A stretch of 64,000 nucleotides of DNA from an uncultured Opitutales bacterium (GCA_938075565.1 CALJGU010000050.1:31169-95168); one strand, 5' to 3'. Positions 36,784-46,381 are shown, numbered from the stretch's first letter. Numbers and translations: made by a program. Notes: generated from the sequence alone by a model not told the origin.

Positions 36784-38334
36784 ATGAAGTCCATCATCCC
36801 CTTCTTGTTTGGCTCCGCAGTCATTCTATTTTTCACTGCCTGCTCATCGAAAGATTCAGCAGAAAGAAAATCCGATGCCAAGCCGCCCAACATTATTTAC
36901 ATTCTGGCCGATGACCTGGGCTACAACGAGCTGGGTTCCTACGGACAGGAATTAATTGAGACACCGCACCTGGACGCTCTGGCAGAACAGGGCATGCGTT
37001 TTACCCAACACTACTCCGGGTCGCCCGTTTGCGCCCCATCACGCTGCATACTCTTAACGGGCAAACACAGTGGCCATGCCTACATTCGCGGGAATGATGA
37101 ATGGAGTGAGCGCGGAGATACCTGGAATTTTGAAAAGGCGGTTGCAGACCCCAATCTTGAGGGACAACGACCCATCCCAGCCGGAACCAACACCATTGGA
37201 TCGCTACTACAAAGCGTGGGGTACAAAACCGGAATCGTCGGAAAGTGGGGGCTAGGCGCACCTCTCACGGAAGGCATTCCCAACAAGCAGGGATTCGATT
37301 TTTTCTACGGTTACAACTGCCAGCGTCAGGCACACACGTTTTACCCGGTTCATCTTTGGCGAAACGAAGAGAAACACATATTAGCAAATGAATTGGTTCC
37401 TCCCAGCACGCCTCTCGAAGACGAAGCCGATCCGAATGATGAAGCGAGTTATGCCAGATATCGGCTCACCGACTATACTCCTGAACTCATGTTGAATGAA
37501 GCAGTCGGCTTCATGAAGGAGAACCAAGACAATCCATTCTTCCTCTATTTTGCTTCTCCCATTCCCCATGTGCCTCTTCAAGCACCCCAACGCTGGGTCG
37601 ATCACTACAAAGAAAAGTTTGGAAAAGAAGAACCCTATATCGGTAACAAAAGCTACTACCCTAACCAAACTCCCAGAGCTACCTATGCAGCGATGGTCTC
37701 GTACCTCGACGAGAGCGTTGGAAAGCTGATTGAAACTTTAAAGGAAATGGGCCAATACGAAAATACGCTTATCGTCTTCTCCAGTGACAATGGCCCAACT
37801 TACAATGGCGGAAGTGACTCGGCATTCTTTGACAGCGCTGCACCCTTCAATAGCGCTTATGGCTGGGCCAAAGGATTTGTAAACGAAGGCGGCATCCGCG
37901 TACCTATGATCGCCAGCTGGCCAGGAACGATTAATCCAGGGCAAACCAGTGACCACATATCAGCCTTCTGGGATGTGCTACCTACCCTATGCGATGTGTC
38001 AGGGGCCGAGACTCCCACCGACACAGACGGTATCAGCTTTCTCCCTACCCTCCTGGGCCAAGAAGAACAAAAAGCCCACGAATTCCTCTATTGGGAATTC
38101 CCATCCTACACTGGGCAACAAGCCATTCGAATGGGCGATTGGAAAGGCATCCGCAAAAATATTTTTAAAGACAACTTGGACATTCAGCTCTTCAACCTGA
38201 CGGCCGACCCACGGGAGGAGATTGATGTAGCAGCAGCGAATCCAGAGATCGTTAGGAAGATGGAATTACTATTGGTGCAAGAGCATAAGCCTGCAGAACT
38301 AGAGAAATTTAAGATCTCACAGTTGGGAGACTAA
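36784..38334 (+). CDS. Sulfatase, lipoprotein
   Basis: 516 residues with lipobox LFFTAC (Cys20) and a downstream SSKDS. NIIYILADDLGYNELGSYG supplies the metal aspartates, and C83-A-P-S-R-CILLTG is a fully canonical formylglycine motif. GIVGKWGLGAPLTEG, FSSDNGPTYNGGSD and NEGGIRVPMIASWPG follow. The long form with GKHSGHAYIRGNDE is typical of Verrucomicrobia/Planctomycetes type I sulfatases. It would act in the periplasm, tethered to a membrane. It is separated from the sialidase-like gene by only 4 bp. Confidence 0.94.
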   Translation: MKSIIPFLFGSAVILFFTACSSKDSAERKSDAKPPNIIYILADDLGYNELGSYGQELIETPHLDALAEQGMRFTQHYSGSPVCAPSRCILLTGKHSGHAYIRGNDEWSERGDTWNFEKAVADPNLEGQRPIPAGTNTIGSLLQSVGYKTGIVGKWGLGAPLTEGIPNKQGFDFFYGYNCQRQAHTFYPVHLWRNEEKHILANELVPPSTPLEDEADPNDEASYARYRLTDYTPELMLNEAVGFMKENQDNPFFLYFASPIPHVPLQAPQRWVDHYKEKFGKEEPYIGNKSYYPNQTPRATYAAMVSYLDESVGKLIETLKEMGQYENTLIVFSSDNGPTYNGGSDSAFFDSAAPFNSAYGWAKGFVNEGGIRVPMIASWPGTINPGQTSDHISAFWDVLPTLCDVSGAETPTDTDGISFLPTLLGQEEQKAHEFLYWEFPSYTGQQAIRMGDWKGIRKNIFKDNLDIQLFNLTADPREEIDVAAANPEIVRKMELLLVQEHKPAELEKFKISQLGD

Positions 38335-38338
38335 GCCT

Positions 38339-40117
38339 TTGATCAGGTTATTAGCTGTTCTCACAATCTTGCTCTGCCTTATTGGCTGCGGGAAAACCGA
38401 AACATCAAAGCTACCTTTCTCACCCACCTTTGTAGCGACCCCTCCCGCCAACGCCTTTCGCTCACTATGGAGAGCTCCTGACGGGAGCATCCATAGTCAT
38501 GGCTTTTTGGGTACCGCTAAAAGTCCCGAAGGTATCATTACCTTAGCTTCCAACGACGAAGGCCTGACATGGACACAGAACCCCTTCACCATCAAGCGAA
38601 CTGAGGATAAAGAAGATCCCTTTCATACCTATATCCCCACCAGTCTCAAACAGGACCCGACCACCGGGGACTGGTTAGCGATTATGGATGGGAAAGAACC
38701 TTACCTGACTCGCTGGAAAGGGGATCCCTGGGAAGTGACGCCCACTACACAGAAAATTACCGATCGGGCACTCATCATGATGCGCCCTCCTATCTTCATT
38801 CGGGATGGCTCACGTATCATCGCAGCCGGGCACAATCATTCCTTCAATCCGCTGGGTGGATGGACCAGCATCTACCATAGCGATAACGGTGGTGTTACCT
38901 GGCAGGATGCGCATCTGGAGAAAGTGCCGGATCATTCCATCACGCCACCTCACTTAGGGCTTCGTTGGCAAAACCCCGGCGTAGAGCCAACCATTGTTGA
39001 ACTCAAAGATGGTCGCCTCTGGTGCCTGCTTCGTACCTCTCTGGACAGACATTATGAAAGCTACTCGGAAGATGGAGGCGCTTCTTGGAGTCGACTGCGA
39101 CCTTCTCCCTTCTGGGGCACCATTACCATGAAGACATTCCATCGGCTTCCAGACGGTAGGCTGATGCTCATTTGGACCAATGCTACACCGCTTCCTGAAA
39201 CGCCTCACCACACTCGCGAGCAAGGCAAGAAGGACTGGGAGACCGGACGCCAGGAAGCCTTTACGAACCGCGATACTTTGCACGCTGCTCTCAGTTACGA
39301 CGAAGGCAAAACCTGGGTGGGCTTTCGCGAAATTCTTCGTAACCGATTGCGCAACGCACCGGACTTTGGGACCTCTCATGGAGGTGTAGGTCCCTCCAAC
39401 GACCGTAGTGTTCACCAATCCCAAGTCATTGATATAAAAGATGAGCGAGTCTTGATTCAAGCGGGGCAGCATCCGGCTTTGAGAAGCCTGCTCATTATGC
39501 ACCCCGATTGGCTGTTGGAGAAACAGCAAGCAGATGATTTTTCTCAAGGACTCGACGCCTGGCACGTCCAACAATTCAAAGCGGGAGTCGTCGGGCATTG
39601 CGCCTACAACCGACAATCCGGGGCTATACTCGTGCCCAACCCATCCAACCCCGATCAACAAGTTCTTTCACTCAAACATATTCCCGACGACAGCTTGATC
39701 AGCTCGCCCCAGGGAGCTCTTTGGAATTTTCCTGTTGGTAGAAGCGGAACGCTAAAAACCAGTGTTTATCTCCCTAGTGGCAGCAAGGGCGGCGTCATTG
39801 CCTTAAACGACCGGTGGCTCGCTCCCATTGACGATCAAGTTCGGACAGTCGCTCCACTCCTCATCCAAATCCAAGAGGATGGCACCATCCAAGACACCAC
39901 AATTCGCCTGACACCCGACACCTGGCACTCACTGGAAATCAGTTGGTCTTACGAGGATGAATCCGCACAAATCACGCTGGATGGCCAAAGCTCTCATCTA
40001 GCCTTCACCCACTCCCCCATCCTTCCACACGGTTTTTCCTATCTCCACTTGCAAAGTAGCCTCGAATCAGACGAAGATGGGTTCTTGATTGGACCGGTTT
40101 CGGTCCAAGTGGATTAG
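38339..40117 (+). CDS. BNR-repeat sialidase-like lipoprotein
   Basis: 592 residues from a TTG start, 4 bp after the sulfatase stop. Lipobox LCLIGC near residue 17. At least four Asp-box repeats (S-x-D-x-G-x-T-W) are visible: SNDEGLTW, HSDNGGVTW, SEDGGASW and SYDEGKTW, marking a six-bladed propeller as in exo-alpha-sialidases. Residues from about 400 form a lectin-like beta-sandwich tail (NDRWLAPID, DTWHSLEISWSYED). Propellers of this kind can be sialidases or other glycan hydrolases or lyases; the arginine triad cannot be assigned with certainty. In this operon it is the second glycosidase candidate next to the GH109-like protein. Confidence 0.8.
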   Translation: MIRLLAVLTILLCLIGCGKTETSKLPFSPTFVATPPANAFRSLWRAPDGSIHSHGFLGTAKSPEGIITLASNDEGLTWTQNPFTIKRTEDKEDPFHTYIPTSLKQDPTTGDWLAIMDGKEPYLTRWKGDPWEVTPTTQKITDRALIMMRPPIFIRDGSRIIAAGHNHSFNPLGGWTSIYHSDNGGVTWQDAHLEKVPDHSITPPHLGLRWQNPGVEPTIVELKDGRLWCLLRTSLDRHYESYSEDGGASWSRLRPSPFWGTITMKTFHRLPDGRLMLIWTNATPLPETPHHTREQGKKDWETGRQEAFTNRDTLHAALSYDEGKTWVGFREILRNRLRNAPDFGTSHGGVGPSNDRSVHQSQVIDIKDERVLIQAGQHPALRSLLIMHPDWLLEKQQADDFSQGLDAWHVQQFKAGVVGHCAYNRQSGAILVPNPSNPDQQVLSLKHIPDDSLISSPQGALWNFPVGRSGTLKTSVYLPSGSKGGVIALNDRWLAPIDDQVRTVAPLLIQIQEDGTIQDTTIRLTPDTWHSLEISWSYEDESAQITLDGQSSHLAFTHSPILPHGFSYLHLQSSLESDEDGFLIGPVSVQVD

Positions 40118-40143
40118 TCAAATTTACCCTACTAGATTATCTT

Positions 40144-41898
40144 ATGTCTACGCGTCTTCGCTTCGTTATCTCTACAATCCTAGCCTTGTTCAGTCTGAAC
40201 ACCCTCGCAGAACGCCCCAATGTCGTAATCCTTATCTCCGACGATCAAGGCTATGGCGATTTTGGCGCGATGGGAAATAGTATCATTAAAACTCCCAATA
40301 TCGATGCCATGGCGAAACGCTCGGTGCTCTGGGACAACTTCTACGTCAGTCCTGTTTGCTCTCCCACCCGGGCCAGCCTGATGACAGGCCGTTATAATCA
40401 CCGCACTTATTGCGTGGATACCTGGCTGGGTCGATCCATGATGCACACGGATGAAGTCACCATCGCTGAAGTGCTCAAAGAAGCAGGCTATGCCACAGGT
40501 GTATTTGGCAAATGGCACTTGGGTGACAACTACCCAATGAGAACTACCGATCAAGGGTTTGAAGAATCGATTGTTCACCGAGGTGGTGGATTAGGGCAGC
40601 CAGCGGATCCAATTGAAAACGAACGCCGTTACACCGACCCAATTCTCATTCACAATGACAGAGAGGTTCAGACCCAGGGTTATTGCACGGACGTCTATTT
40701 CGACTATGCGATCGATTGGATTAAGGAGGTAAAAAAACAGGATAAACCCTTCTTCGCCTACCTTCCCACGAATGCTCCACATGGACCTTATCACGATGTC
40801 CCAGAGGATTTGCGGAAACACTATTTGAAGAAGGATCTGAAGAGCCTTTTCCGGGCCAAGGTTCGCGATGAAGATGCAGAGGTCGACAAGCTCAGCCGCA
40901 TCGCCGCCATGATCACCAATTGGGATCAGAATATTGGACGCTTGTTCGAGACGCTCAAGGAGACCGGACAATTCGAGAATACCTTGGTCTTCCTCATGAC
41001 GGATAACGGTCCCAACACCATGCGCTATGTAGGGGACTTGCGTGGCATGAAAAGCAACATCGTCGAAGGTGGTATTCGCACCCCACTGTGGAGCCATTGG
41101 CCGGCCAAGCTGGGTGCCAACCAAACGGCGGAGACTACTCTAGCCGCACATATCGATATTTTTCCAACCATTGTGGAAGCAACCGGTGCCAAACTTCCAG
41201 CAGGTCTCAAAATCGACGGTCGTAGCCTCATGCCGCAACTCATGGAACCTGCCAAACGCATGGCACCAAGAACGACGTTCATGCAAATTCATCGTGGCAC
41301 TCAACCACAGCGCTACCACAACTTCATGGTGCGAGACTCCATGTGGAAACTGGTTCATCCCAGTGGGTTTGGAACACAAACCTTTGAAGGAGAAGCTGAC
41401 TTACAACTCTACAATCTCGAAGAAGACCCAGGTGAATCGAACAATCTGAAAGAGAAGTACCCTCACAAGTTTAACTACCTGAAAGGGCTTTATGACGATT
41501 GGTTTGACGACGTCATGTCCAACGTATTGGAAAATCCGGGACCACCGGAAATCATCATCGATGGCAACCACGAGAATCCTTCGGTCCTTACCTGGCAGGA
41601 TCGGGTTGCGGACCACTGGTCAGAAGGCAGTGACGGTCATTGGCAATTGAACTTTGCTCACGACGGTCGCTTCGACATTCAGGTCGATATGCCTCGCGAA
41701 CATGCTCCGGACACGGATGGAGAACTTATACTATCCATCGGCAGTGATGATTACGCCGTGCCTGTGAAGAAAGGAACCACCTCTATTCGTTTCCCCATCA
41801 TTCAGGTAACTCAAGGGTCGAAAAACTTGAAGGCCAGCATTCACTATCAGGACGGCCGCGAAGAAGGCGGTTACCAAGTCCGCGTTACGGAACGATGA
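40144..41898 (+). CDS. Sulfatase with C-terminal beta-sandwich extension, exported
   Basis: 584 residues with a signal peptide ending at TLAERP. NVVILISDDQGYGDFGAMGN and C72-S-P-T-R-ASLMTG show an intact type I sulfatase, followed by GVFGKWHLGDNYPMR and LMTDNGPNTMRYVG. After the catalytic fold (to about residue 460) an extra domain of about 110 residues (DGHWQLNFAHDGRFDIQVDMP, ending GGYQVRVTER) resembles the small beta-sandwich appended to some arylsulfatases in this phylum. Its stop overlaps the start of the next oxidoreductase (ATGA), so both are made together. Confidence 0.93.
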   Translation: MSTRLRFVISTILALFSLNTLAERPNVVILISDDQGYGDFGAMGNSIIKTPNIDAMAKRSVLWDNFYVSPVCSPTRASLMTGRYNHRTYCVDTWLGRSMMHTDEVTIAEVLKEAGYATGVFGKWHLGDNYPMRTTDQGFEESIVHRGGGLGQPADPIENERRYTDPILIHNDREVQTQGYCTDVYFDYAIDWIKEVKKQDKPFFAYLPTNAPHGPYHDVPEDLRKHYLKKDLKSLFRAKVRDEDAEVDKLSRIAAMITNWDQNIGRLFETLKETGQFENTLVFLMTDNGPNTMRYVGDLRGMKSNIVEGGIRTPLWSHWPAKLGANQTAETTLAAHIDIFPTIVEATGAKLPAGLKIDGRSLMPQLMEPAKRMAPRTTFMQIHRGTQPQRYHNFMVRDSMWKLVHPSGFGTQTFEGEADLQLYNLEEDPGESNNLKEKYPHKFNYLKGLYDDWFDDVMSNVLENPGPPEIIIDGNHENPSVLTWQDRVADHWSEGSDGHWQLNFAHDGRFDIQVDMPREHAPDTDGELILSIGSDDYAVPVKKGTTSIRFPIIQVTQGSKNLKASIHYQDGREEGGYQVRVTER

Positions 41899-43136
41899 TT
41901 AGAATTGGCATAGTAGGCTGCGGTCGCATCTTGGCCGCCCATTTGAGAGGCTACCGGCGTTTACGCGAAGCCGGCTTCGATAACTTTCGGATCACTGCTC
42001 TCTGTGCACGCAAGATAGAAGATGCCCAAATGTACGCCAAGCGAGGGGAAGGCCCACCGCAACGTCCCGCAGTGAGTGACGCGCCCGGAGATCCGTTGGC
42101 CATAGACGACGAATATGTGTCCGACTTTCAGGACGACGTAGAGGTGGCCCTCTATGATGATTACAAGGAAATGATCGCTGACGGACCGATCGATGCGATC
42201 AACGACTTTACATCGCATGGTATGCACCACTTGGTCGCAGACGTCGCCTGTCAAAACGGAAAGCATCTGCTTACGCAGAAACCTTTAGCAGTCACCGTCG
42301 CCGCGGCCCGAAAAATGTGCGAGGATTTTGAAGCAAAGGGACTCACAATCGGTGTATTTGAAAACTGGAGATTCCGGGATAAGGCACGGTACATGCGGTG
42401 GCTCATTGATGAAGATATTATTGGCACACCCCAGATGTTTCTTTTCGGCAATGTAGGCAATTGGTGGACACCGGACAAAGTGGTCGCTCACACACCCTGG
42501 CGTCACATCAAGAAAATGGCCGGTGGCATCGCCCTGGATTTAGGGGTACACCAACTCCACCTAGCCCGAATGCTCCTGGGTGATATTAACTCCGTGGTTG
42601 GTACGGCCCATGTGGTGGAACCTAGTCGTCACTATATCAATGCGGCAGGAATTCCGGAAACCATGGATTGCGATGCGGACGATGTTTTCAATGCCTCTTT
42701 CACAAGTGAGAATGGCGCCTTTGGAACTTTAACCGCCAGTTGGGCTGGTCACGGAGAAGGCACTCACTTTGGAAGTGGGCCGGTGCTTTATGGAAGTAAG
42801 GGACGCATCCTCGGCGATACTCTAACTCTCGATGATGGCACTACACACGACATCGCCGCGCTTTATAATGACCAATGCAATCCTGAGCGAAAAGAGCAGG
42901 ATTTCCCTAGTGGTATGAGCAATGAGTTTGGCATTGCCCAACTCGACTGGATTCGTGCGATCGAGGAAACCCGAGAACCACAAACCAGCGGACGAGAAGG
43001 CCTGGCCGATCTCGCATCCGCCTTTGCCGTACTTGAATCAAACCTAGCGGGCCGTCGGGTCACTGTAGACGAGGTCATCAATGGCGACGTATCCGACTAT
43101 CAGATACACATATCCAAGCACTTCGAAATTAATTAA
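41895..43136 (+). CDS. Gfo/Idh/MocA family oxidoreductase
   Basis: 413 residues, longer than usual because of an inserted acidic segment (about residues 50-80, GDPLAIDDEYVSDFQDDVEV). The nucleotide site is IRIGIVGCGRILAAHLRGY. The EKP motif reads QKP (LTQKPLAV), keeping the lysine. WTPDKVVAHTPWRHIKKMAGGIALDLGVHQLHLARML holds the substrate-site histidines. It is cytoplasmic and coupled to the upstream sulfatase by a 4-bp overlap, which suggests it oxidises the desulfated sugar after uptake. Confidence 0.88.
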   Translation: MIRIGIVGCGRILAAHLRGYRRLREAGFDNFRITALCARKIEDAQMYAKRGEGPPQRPAVSDAPGDPLAIDDEYVSDFQDDVEVALYDDYKEMIADGPIDAINDFTSHGMHHLVADVACQNGKHLLTQKPLAVTVAAARKMCEDFEAKGLTIGVFENWRFRDKARYMRWLIDEDIIGTPQMFLFGNVGNWWTPDKVVAHTPWRHIKKMAGGIALDLGVHQLHLARMLLGDINSVVGTAHVVEPSRHYINAAGIPETMDCDADDVFNASFTSENGAFGTLTASWAGHGEGTHFGSGPVLYGSKGRILGDTLTLDDGTTHDIAALYNDQCNPERKEQDFPSGMSNEFGIAQLDWIRAIEETREPQTSGREGLADLASAFAVLESNLAGRRVTVDEVINGDVSDYQIHISKHFEIN

Positions 43137-43152
43137 ACCGAACCCAAGAGTC

Positions 43153-44460
43153 ATGTCTCAATCAATTATACCCAAAAAAGGAATCGATCCACGCTTATGC
43201 GCTATGATGTTCATGGAGTATGGCGTCAAAGGACTATGGATGCCACTCGCTGGTGTCTTTCTTGTAGCACCTGTTGCTGTGGGCGGTCTCGGATTTAACG
43301 AAACCCAAAAAGGGATGATCATCGGAATACCCCTGGCTATTGGTGCTTTTTCAGCGCCTTTTATCGCCGGTCAATTGACCGATCGTAAGTTCGCCACTCA
43401 AAAATTCCTGGCGGTAATGCTATTGTTCGCTGGTATTTTAAAATGGGTCACTGCATATCAAACAACCTTTGCCATGTGGCTGGGCATTTCCTGCGTCTTT
43501 GCCATGCTCTACGTGCCAACCATTGCACTGACCAACTCTCTTGCAATGCAGCATTTGAGCGACCCCAAGAGCCAATTCCCCAAAGTGCGATTATGGGGCA
43601 CAATCGCCTGGATTGTTGTATCCTGGGTGTTCCCCATGATTTGGCTGCAAACCAACCTCAAGGTTCAAGCGCTTCCTCCATTTATAACTGGGGACAACGT
43701 ACCCGATGTTACATTACGTATGCTGGACAGCCTGAAGTTTGCAGGTGGCATGGCCATTCTGTTTGCCTTCTTTTCCTGGTTCATTCTTCCGCATACTCCC
43801 CCGAGCAGTAAGAACCGTAAGAACCTCGCCTTTGTCGAAGCGCTAGGGCTATTTCGGAAGCGTTCCTTTCTAGTGCTGATGGTTGTGGCCCTACCCGTAA
43901 GTATTCTGCACACCCTCTACATGATGAACACCAGCCCCTTCCTTAAAGCCAGTGGGCTACAGGCAAGCTATATCATGCCAGCGATGTCGTTGGGGCAATT
44001 TTCAGAAATAGCATCACTCGCCTTCCTCGGAGTGTTGCTCACGCGCTTTGGCTTTCGCAATATAATGACTTTTGGCATCGCTTGTTACGCGATCAGGTAT
44101 GGGATTTTTGCCATTCCGGGACTCCCGGTAGATGTACACGTAACCGTTCAACTTATGCACGGTCTCTGCTTTGGCTGCTTTTACGCGGGTGCGTTTATTT
44201 ATGTGCAGCGAATCGCACCCAAAGAAATTCATCATACAGCACAAACCATGTTTTTCTTTGTCATGATGGGCTTGGCACCTGCCTTAACCGGATTCTTCAA
44301 TGGTTGGTTAGCCGATCTCTCAGGCGCTCCAAACGGTGTGTTGGATCTGGTTTCCTACAATAAATTTTGGCTGATAAATGCCATCATCGGAATCGTCGCG
44401 GCCATTGCTTTCTGGATCTTTTTCAAAGACGAAACGACCGACAAGGAAACAGCAGCTTAA
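43153..44460 (+). CDS. MFS transporter, nucleoside:H+ symporter-like
   Basis: The track start at 43081 overlaps the previous gene; ATG 43153 (MSQSIIPKKG) gives 435 residues and 16 bp spacing. Twelve membrane segments are visible. FMEYGVKGLWMPLAGVFLV, GIPLAIGAFSAPFIAGQLTDRKFATQKFL and SQFPKVRLWGTIAWIV match the nucleoside/H+ symporter branch (NupG-like), whose Verrucomicrobia members are often in sugar-utilisation clusters. The substrate is likely a sugar or amino sugar by context rather than a nucleoside. Confidence 0.85.
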   Translation: MSQSIIPKKGIDPRLCAMMFMEYGVKGLWMPLAGVFLVAPVAVGGLGFNETQKGMIIGIPLAIGAFSAPFIAGQLTDRKFATQKFLAVMLLFAGILKWVTAYQTTFAMWLGISCVFAMLYVPTIALTNSLAMQHLSDPKSQFPKVRLWGTIAWIVVSWVFPMIWLQTNLKVQALPPFITGDNVPDVTLRMLDSLKFAGGMAILFAFFSWFILPHTPPSSKNRKNLAFVEALGLFRKRSFLVLMVVALPVSILHTLYMMNTSPFLKASGLQASYIMPAMSLGQFSEIASLAFLGVLLTRFGFRNIMTFGIACYAIRYGIFAIPGLPVDVHVTVQLMHGLCFGCFYAGAFIYVQRIAPKEIHHTAQTMFFFVMMGLAPALTGFFNGWLADLSGAPNGVLDLVSYNKFWLINAIIGIVAAIAFWIFFKDETTDKETAA

Positions 44461-44468
44461 ATTACCCA

Positions 44469-45497
44469 ATGCACTCACCACTCAGAGTAGGAATACTAGG
44501 ACTCAGCCACGATCACGCTTGGGACAATCTCCCATTTCTCGCTGCCCATGAAGATGCCACCATAGTTGCAGCCGCTGATCCAAATGGTCCACTGACTACA
44601 CGCGCAGCAGAGGAGTACGGCTGCAAGACTTACGCTTCTTCTATCGAGTTACTCTCTACAGAGGAACTCGATGCAGTCTATATTTTCAGCAACAATGCGG
44701 AAGGTGCGGAGCTGGCCGTGAAGGCTATGGAGCAAAAGCTCCATGTGCTCATCGAAAAACCGATGGCGGCTTCCCTGGCACAAGCCAACCAGATGGTTGA
44801 AGCCGCGAAAGCCAACGAAGTAAAGTTGATGATCAATTGGCCGTTCGCCTGGTGGCCACAATTGCAGAAGGCATTAGCGATGGCCAGTGAAGGCGCCGTC
44901 GGAAAACTGTGGGCGGTTAAGTACCGCGCGGCACACGCGGGGCCAGCTGAGCTGGGTTGCTCGGAATATTTCTGCGACTGGTTATTTAACCCCGAACTCA
45001 ACGGTGCGGGTGCACTGATGGATTATTGCGGTTATGGCTGTGTGCTTTCAGCAGCCCTCCTGGGTCTACCAGAATCCGTAACCGGAATGACCGGAGGTCA
45101 GGTCAAAGAAGGCCTGACGGTTGAAGACAATGCCATCCTGGCGATGAAGTATCCCTTTGGGATGTCGTCAGCCGAAGCGTCCTGGACTCAGATCGGGAAA
45201 CTCACGAGTTACACGACTACCTTTTACGGAACGGAAGGGACCTTACTGGTAGAACCTCGATTAGGCGGTCGACTGTTTATTGCAACTGAGCGGGATCCAC
45301 TTGGGAGTGAAGTGCCAGTCCTGGATCCTGAGCCAGAGCTGCAAAACTCAGCCAACCAATTTCTCCACATCATACGCAATGACGCGGAGCCCTGGTTGCT
45401 CACGCATCCGGACCATGCCCGAAATGCGCAAGAGATCCTCGAAGCCGGAATGCGATCGGTAGAAACGGGCAGTCACCAGAAATTGCCGCTGGGATAG
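44469..45497 (+). CDS. Gfo/Idh/MocA family oxidoreductase
   Basis: The track start at 44367 reads through the transporter in another frame; ATG 44469 (MHSPLRVGILGLSHDHAWDNL) gives 342 residues and an 8-bp gap. The family core is VAAADPNGPLTTRAAEEYG, YIFSNNAEGAELAVKAMEQKLHVLIEKPMAA and GALMDYCGYGCVL. The usual G-x-G-x-x-G is altered to GLSHDH, a pattern seen in some members. It is the last gene of the long plus-strand run; two inverted CACAGGCA palindromes follow and may stop transcription. Confidence 0.87.
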   Translation: MHSPLRVGILGLSHDHAWDNLPFLAAHEDATIVAAADPNGPLTTRAAEEYGCKTYASSIELLSTEELDAVYIFSNNAEGAELAVKAMEQKLHVLIEKPMAASLAQANQMVEAAKANEVKLMINWPFAWWPQLQKALAMASEGAVGKLWAVKYRAAHAGPAELGCSEYFCDWLFNPELNGAGALMDYCGYGCVLSAALLGLPESVTGMTGGQVKEGLTVEDNAILAMKYPFGMSSAEASWTQIGKLTSYTTTFYGTEGTLLVEPRLGGRLFIATERDPLGSEVPVLDPEPELQNSANQFLHIIRNDAEPWLLTHPDHARNAQEILEAGMRSVETGSHQKLPLG

Positions 45498-45523
45498 GCA
45501 AGGCGATTGGATACTAGTTAATG

Positions 45524-45588
45524 TAGCACAGGCATCTTGCCTGTGTAAACGAGGGTGACGGACACAGGCAAGATGCCTGTGCTATTCT
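45524..45588. repeat. Head-to-head pair of CACAGGCA palindromes between convergent genes
   Basis: TAGCACAGGCATCTTGCCTGTG (stem 45527-45545) and CACAGGCAAGATGCCTGTGCTA (stem 45563-45581) are the same element in opposite orientation, 17 bp apart. Each can form its own hairpin, or both can pair into one long stem. The pair sits between the end of the long plus operon and the end of the minus-strand aldolase gene, like a BIME, and could be a bidirectional terminator. Confidence 0.8.
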
Positions 45589-45592
45589 AATT

Positions 45593-46381
45593 TTAGCCAA
45601 TCAATTTCAGGGCTGACTCTACACTTTCATTTTCGTGCACAATCGCTCGGAGGGCTTTGGCAACAGCAGGCGGATCAGAGTGTTGCCAGACGTTCCGCCC
45701 GACGGCGATTCCACTCGCTCCACCACCAATGGCTTTCTTCACCATGGAGAGCAGCGCTTCATCGTCTCGCATAGCTGCACCACCAAGCACTACAACTGGC
45801 ACAAGCGCGGCGTCTACAATCGCTTTGAAGTCATCGACCGTTCCATCAACCGGGAAAGCGGTCTTTACAACATCGGATCCCAATTCTGCAGCGAGGCGAA
45901 CAACAAAACCAATATTCTCAACCGTGTAGTCATCGGGACGACCAATACCAATGGGCAACGACTCAAGGATGACGGGCGTCTGTGTTTCCAGGCTTTCTGA
46001 AATAAGCTCTGAACAATCTCTAAAGTTCTTCATTTCATGAGAATGATGTGGGTAGCACATATTCATCACCGCCTGAGCTCCGACCAACTCGGCATCATCG
46101 CAGGTTAAAATCCGTTCAGGTCCAGTGTCTGGATTTCCTGGATACACAGGCTTGTAACAATCCGTCCGCAAACAAACTCCTTTTCCTGACAATTCTGTCT
46201 TACACGCTTGAGCTACACCAAGACTAACCACGAAGCCATCTACAGTATCCTTGAGGGAGGCAATCACTTCCCCGGGGCGCTCAAGTCCGGTAACCGGAAT
46301 GGCGGTCCCATGGTCGATCGGTAAAATGACGGTTCGCCCATCATCTTGAAAAAAGGCTTTCAGATTCTCGGATTTACTCAT
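45593..46381 (-). CDS. Class I aldolase of the DeoC/LacD/FbaB (DhnA) family
   Basis: 262 residues, a TIM barrel with ILPIDHGTAIPVTGLERPGEVI at the N-terminus, the Schiff-base lysine K173 in SDVVKTAFPVDG, and PVVVLGGAAMRDDEALLSMVKKAIGGGASGIAVGRNVWQH as the phosphate-binding end. This matches archaeal-type class I fructose-bisphosphate aldolases and LsrF-like thiolases/aldolases. The substrate is probably a phosphorylated keto-sugar from the surrounding carbohydrate genes. It is alone on the minus strand, divergent from the DUF1080 gene. Confidence 0.85.
   Translation of the reverse strand: MSKSENLKAFFQDDGRTVILPIDHGTAIPVTGLERPGEVIASLKDTVDGFVVSLGVAQACKTELSGKGVCLRTDCYKPVYPGNPDTGPERILTCDDAELVGAQAVMNMCYPHHSHEMKNFRDCSELISESLETQTPVILESLPIGIGRPDDYTVENIGFVVRLAAELGSDVVKTAFPVDGTVDDFKAIVDAALVPVVVLGGAAMRDDEALLSMVKKAIGGGASGIAVGRNVWQHSDPPAVAKALRAIVHENESVESALKLIG

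Noticed and set aside
38954-39661. 235-codon minus ORF
   Set aside because: It is antisense to the sialidase-like gene, whose Asp-box repeats are unambiguous on the plus strand.
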